A stretch of 22,480 nucleotides of DNA. It comes from Gammaproteobacteria bacterium (GTDB taxonomy: Bacteria; Pseudomonadota; Gammaproteobacteria; Pseudomonadales; DSM-25080). Positions within the stretch are counted from its first letter, which is position 1; each line of letters begins with the position of its first letter. Below the pieces are notes generated by a model that ran no database searches, was not told where the DNA came from, and worked only from the letters and a program-made list of their open reading frames with translations. The translations under genes were made by a program, and so were the position numbers. Shown here piece by piece: positions 22,219 to 22,480 of this stretch. The stretch spans positions 1-22,480 of the forward strand of contig JABXIR010000174.1 of NCBI GenBank assembly GCA_013372965.1. The letters are read 5' to 3'.

Positions 22219-22480
22219 ACCATCCTCTACTTGAGAATAAAGCCATTGATATGCCGTGCTTGGTTGTCGATTTGGGTGAGATTCAAGTGATGACGCCGGC
22301 AATGTCGATTGCGGAAGTGGTGACAGGGTTAAAGCCAAAACCGCTCCGTGATGCTCCGACATGGTTGATTGGGGAAATCATTTGGCGTGAGCGCGCTGTC
22401 CCTGTGATTGACGTCTGTCAGATCGCGCTGGAGAAGCCAACACAGTGTACCGAAGACGAGCCACTCATTGTCTTCAATAG
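22206..22480 (+). CDS. chpC: ChpC, CheW-like coupling protein (partial, runs off the window)
   Basis: The first 91 codons plus 2 nt of an open frame starting with GTG (22206-22208), overlapping the chpB end by 13 nt. The translation begins SFLDHPLLENKAIDMPCLVV after the initiator and continues with a CheW-like strand pattern: LGEIQVMTPAMSIAEVV, then WLIGEIIWRERAVPVIDV at about 57-74, the conserved CheW 'G...WR...PV.D' segment. ChpC of P. aeruginosa is about 168 aa, so roughly half is present. Position after chpB and the CheW fold fit ChpC, the second coupling protein beside PilI. No stop codon occurs before the window ends. Confidence 0.85.
   Translation, partial: MSFLDHPLLENKAIDMPCLVVDLGEIQVMTPAMSIAEVVTGLKPKPLRDAPTWLIGEIIWRERAVPVIDVCQIALEKPTQCTEDEPLIVFN

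Noticed and set aside
1..22480. Mobile elements, CRISPR arrays, tRNA or rRNA genes, phage or defence genes
   Set aside because: No transposase, repeat-spacer pattern, clover-leaf gene, terminal inverted repeat or target duplication was seen; the gene order is that of a conserved core region.

Overview
The window is an ordinary, well-conserved stretch of gammaproteobacterial chromosome, packed with genes on both strands. Gene content and order closely follow the Pseudomonas aeruginosa PAO1 block from hemW to chpC (PA0386 to PA0415, recalled from knowledge and not searched), so the source is probably a gammaproteobacterium with type IV pili. The moderate base composition (roughly half GC by eye), the shorter ChpA and the missing pyrimidine genes argue against Pseudomonas itself. 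I cannot name the genus. I see no tRNA, rRNA, CRISPR, insertion sequence, phage gene or other sign of recent transfer.

Region 1 (18-6009, minus strand) is one tight operon-like run read as yggS, proC, yggT, metX, metW, a DUF4426 gene, rdgB and hemW. Junctions are 1-8 nt gaps or short overlaps, three of them exactly 8 nt. It mixes PLP homeostasis, proline synthesis, the MetX/MetW methionine pair, nucleotide-pool cleaning and a radical-SAM haem protein.

Region 2 (6041-8223, plus strand) carries pilT and pilU, the pilus retraction ATPases. They diverge from yggS across only 31 bp.

Region 3 (8220-11005, minus strand) reads gshB, a TonB3-like gene, algH/yqgE and ruvX/yqgF. Its last stop codon shares a TTAA with the stop of pilU. 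The pyrR-pyrB-pyrC-type genes that lie between pilU and ruvX in Pseudomonas are absent.

Region 4 (11181 to the end, plus strand) is the Pil-Chp chemosensory cluster: pilG, pilH, pilI, pilJ, pilK, chpA, chpB and the start of chpC, which is cut by the window edge. Together with PilT/PilU it should form the sensory and motor system for twitching: receptor PilJ, couplers PilI and ChpC, adaptation enzymes PilK and ChpB, hybrid kinase ChpA, and response regulators PilG and PilH acting on pilus extension and retraction.

I found no undescribed system. The points most worth checking are variations on the known one: a ChpA with only three intact histidine phosphotransfer sites, a ChpB whose catalytic Asp position is Glu, a PilJ with an acidic C-terminal tail, a TonB3-like protein without the usual proline-rich spacer, and some unusual gene junctions.
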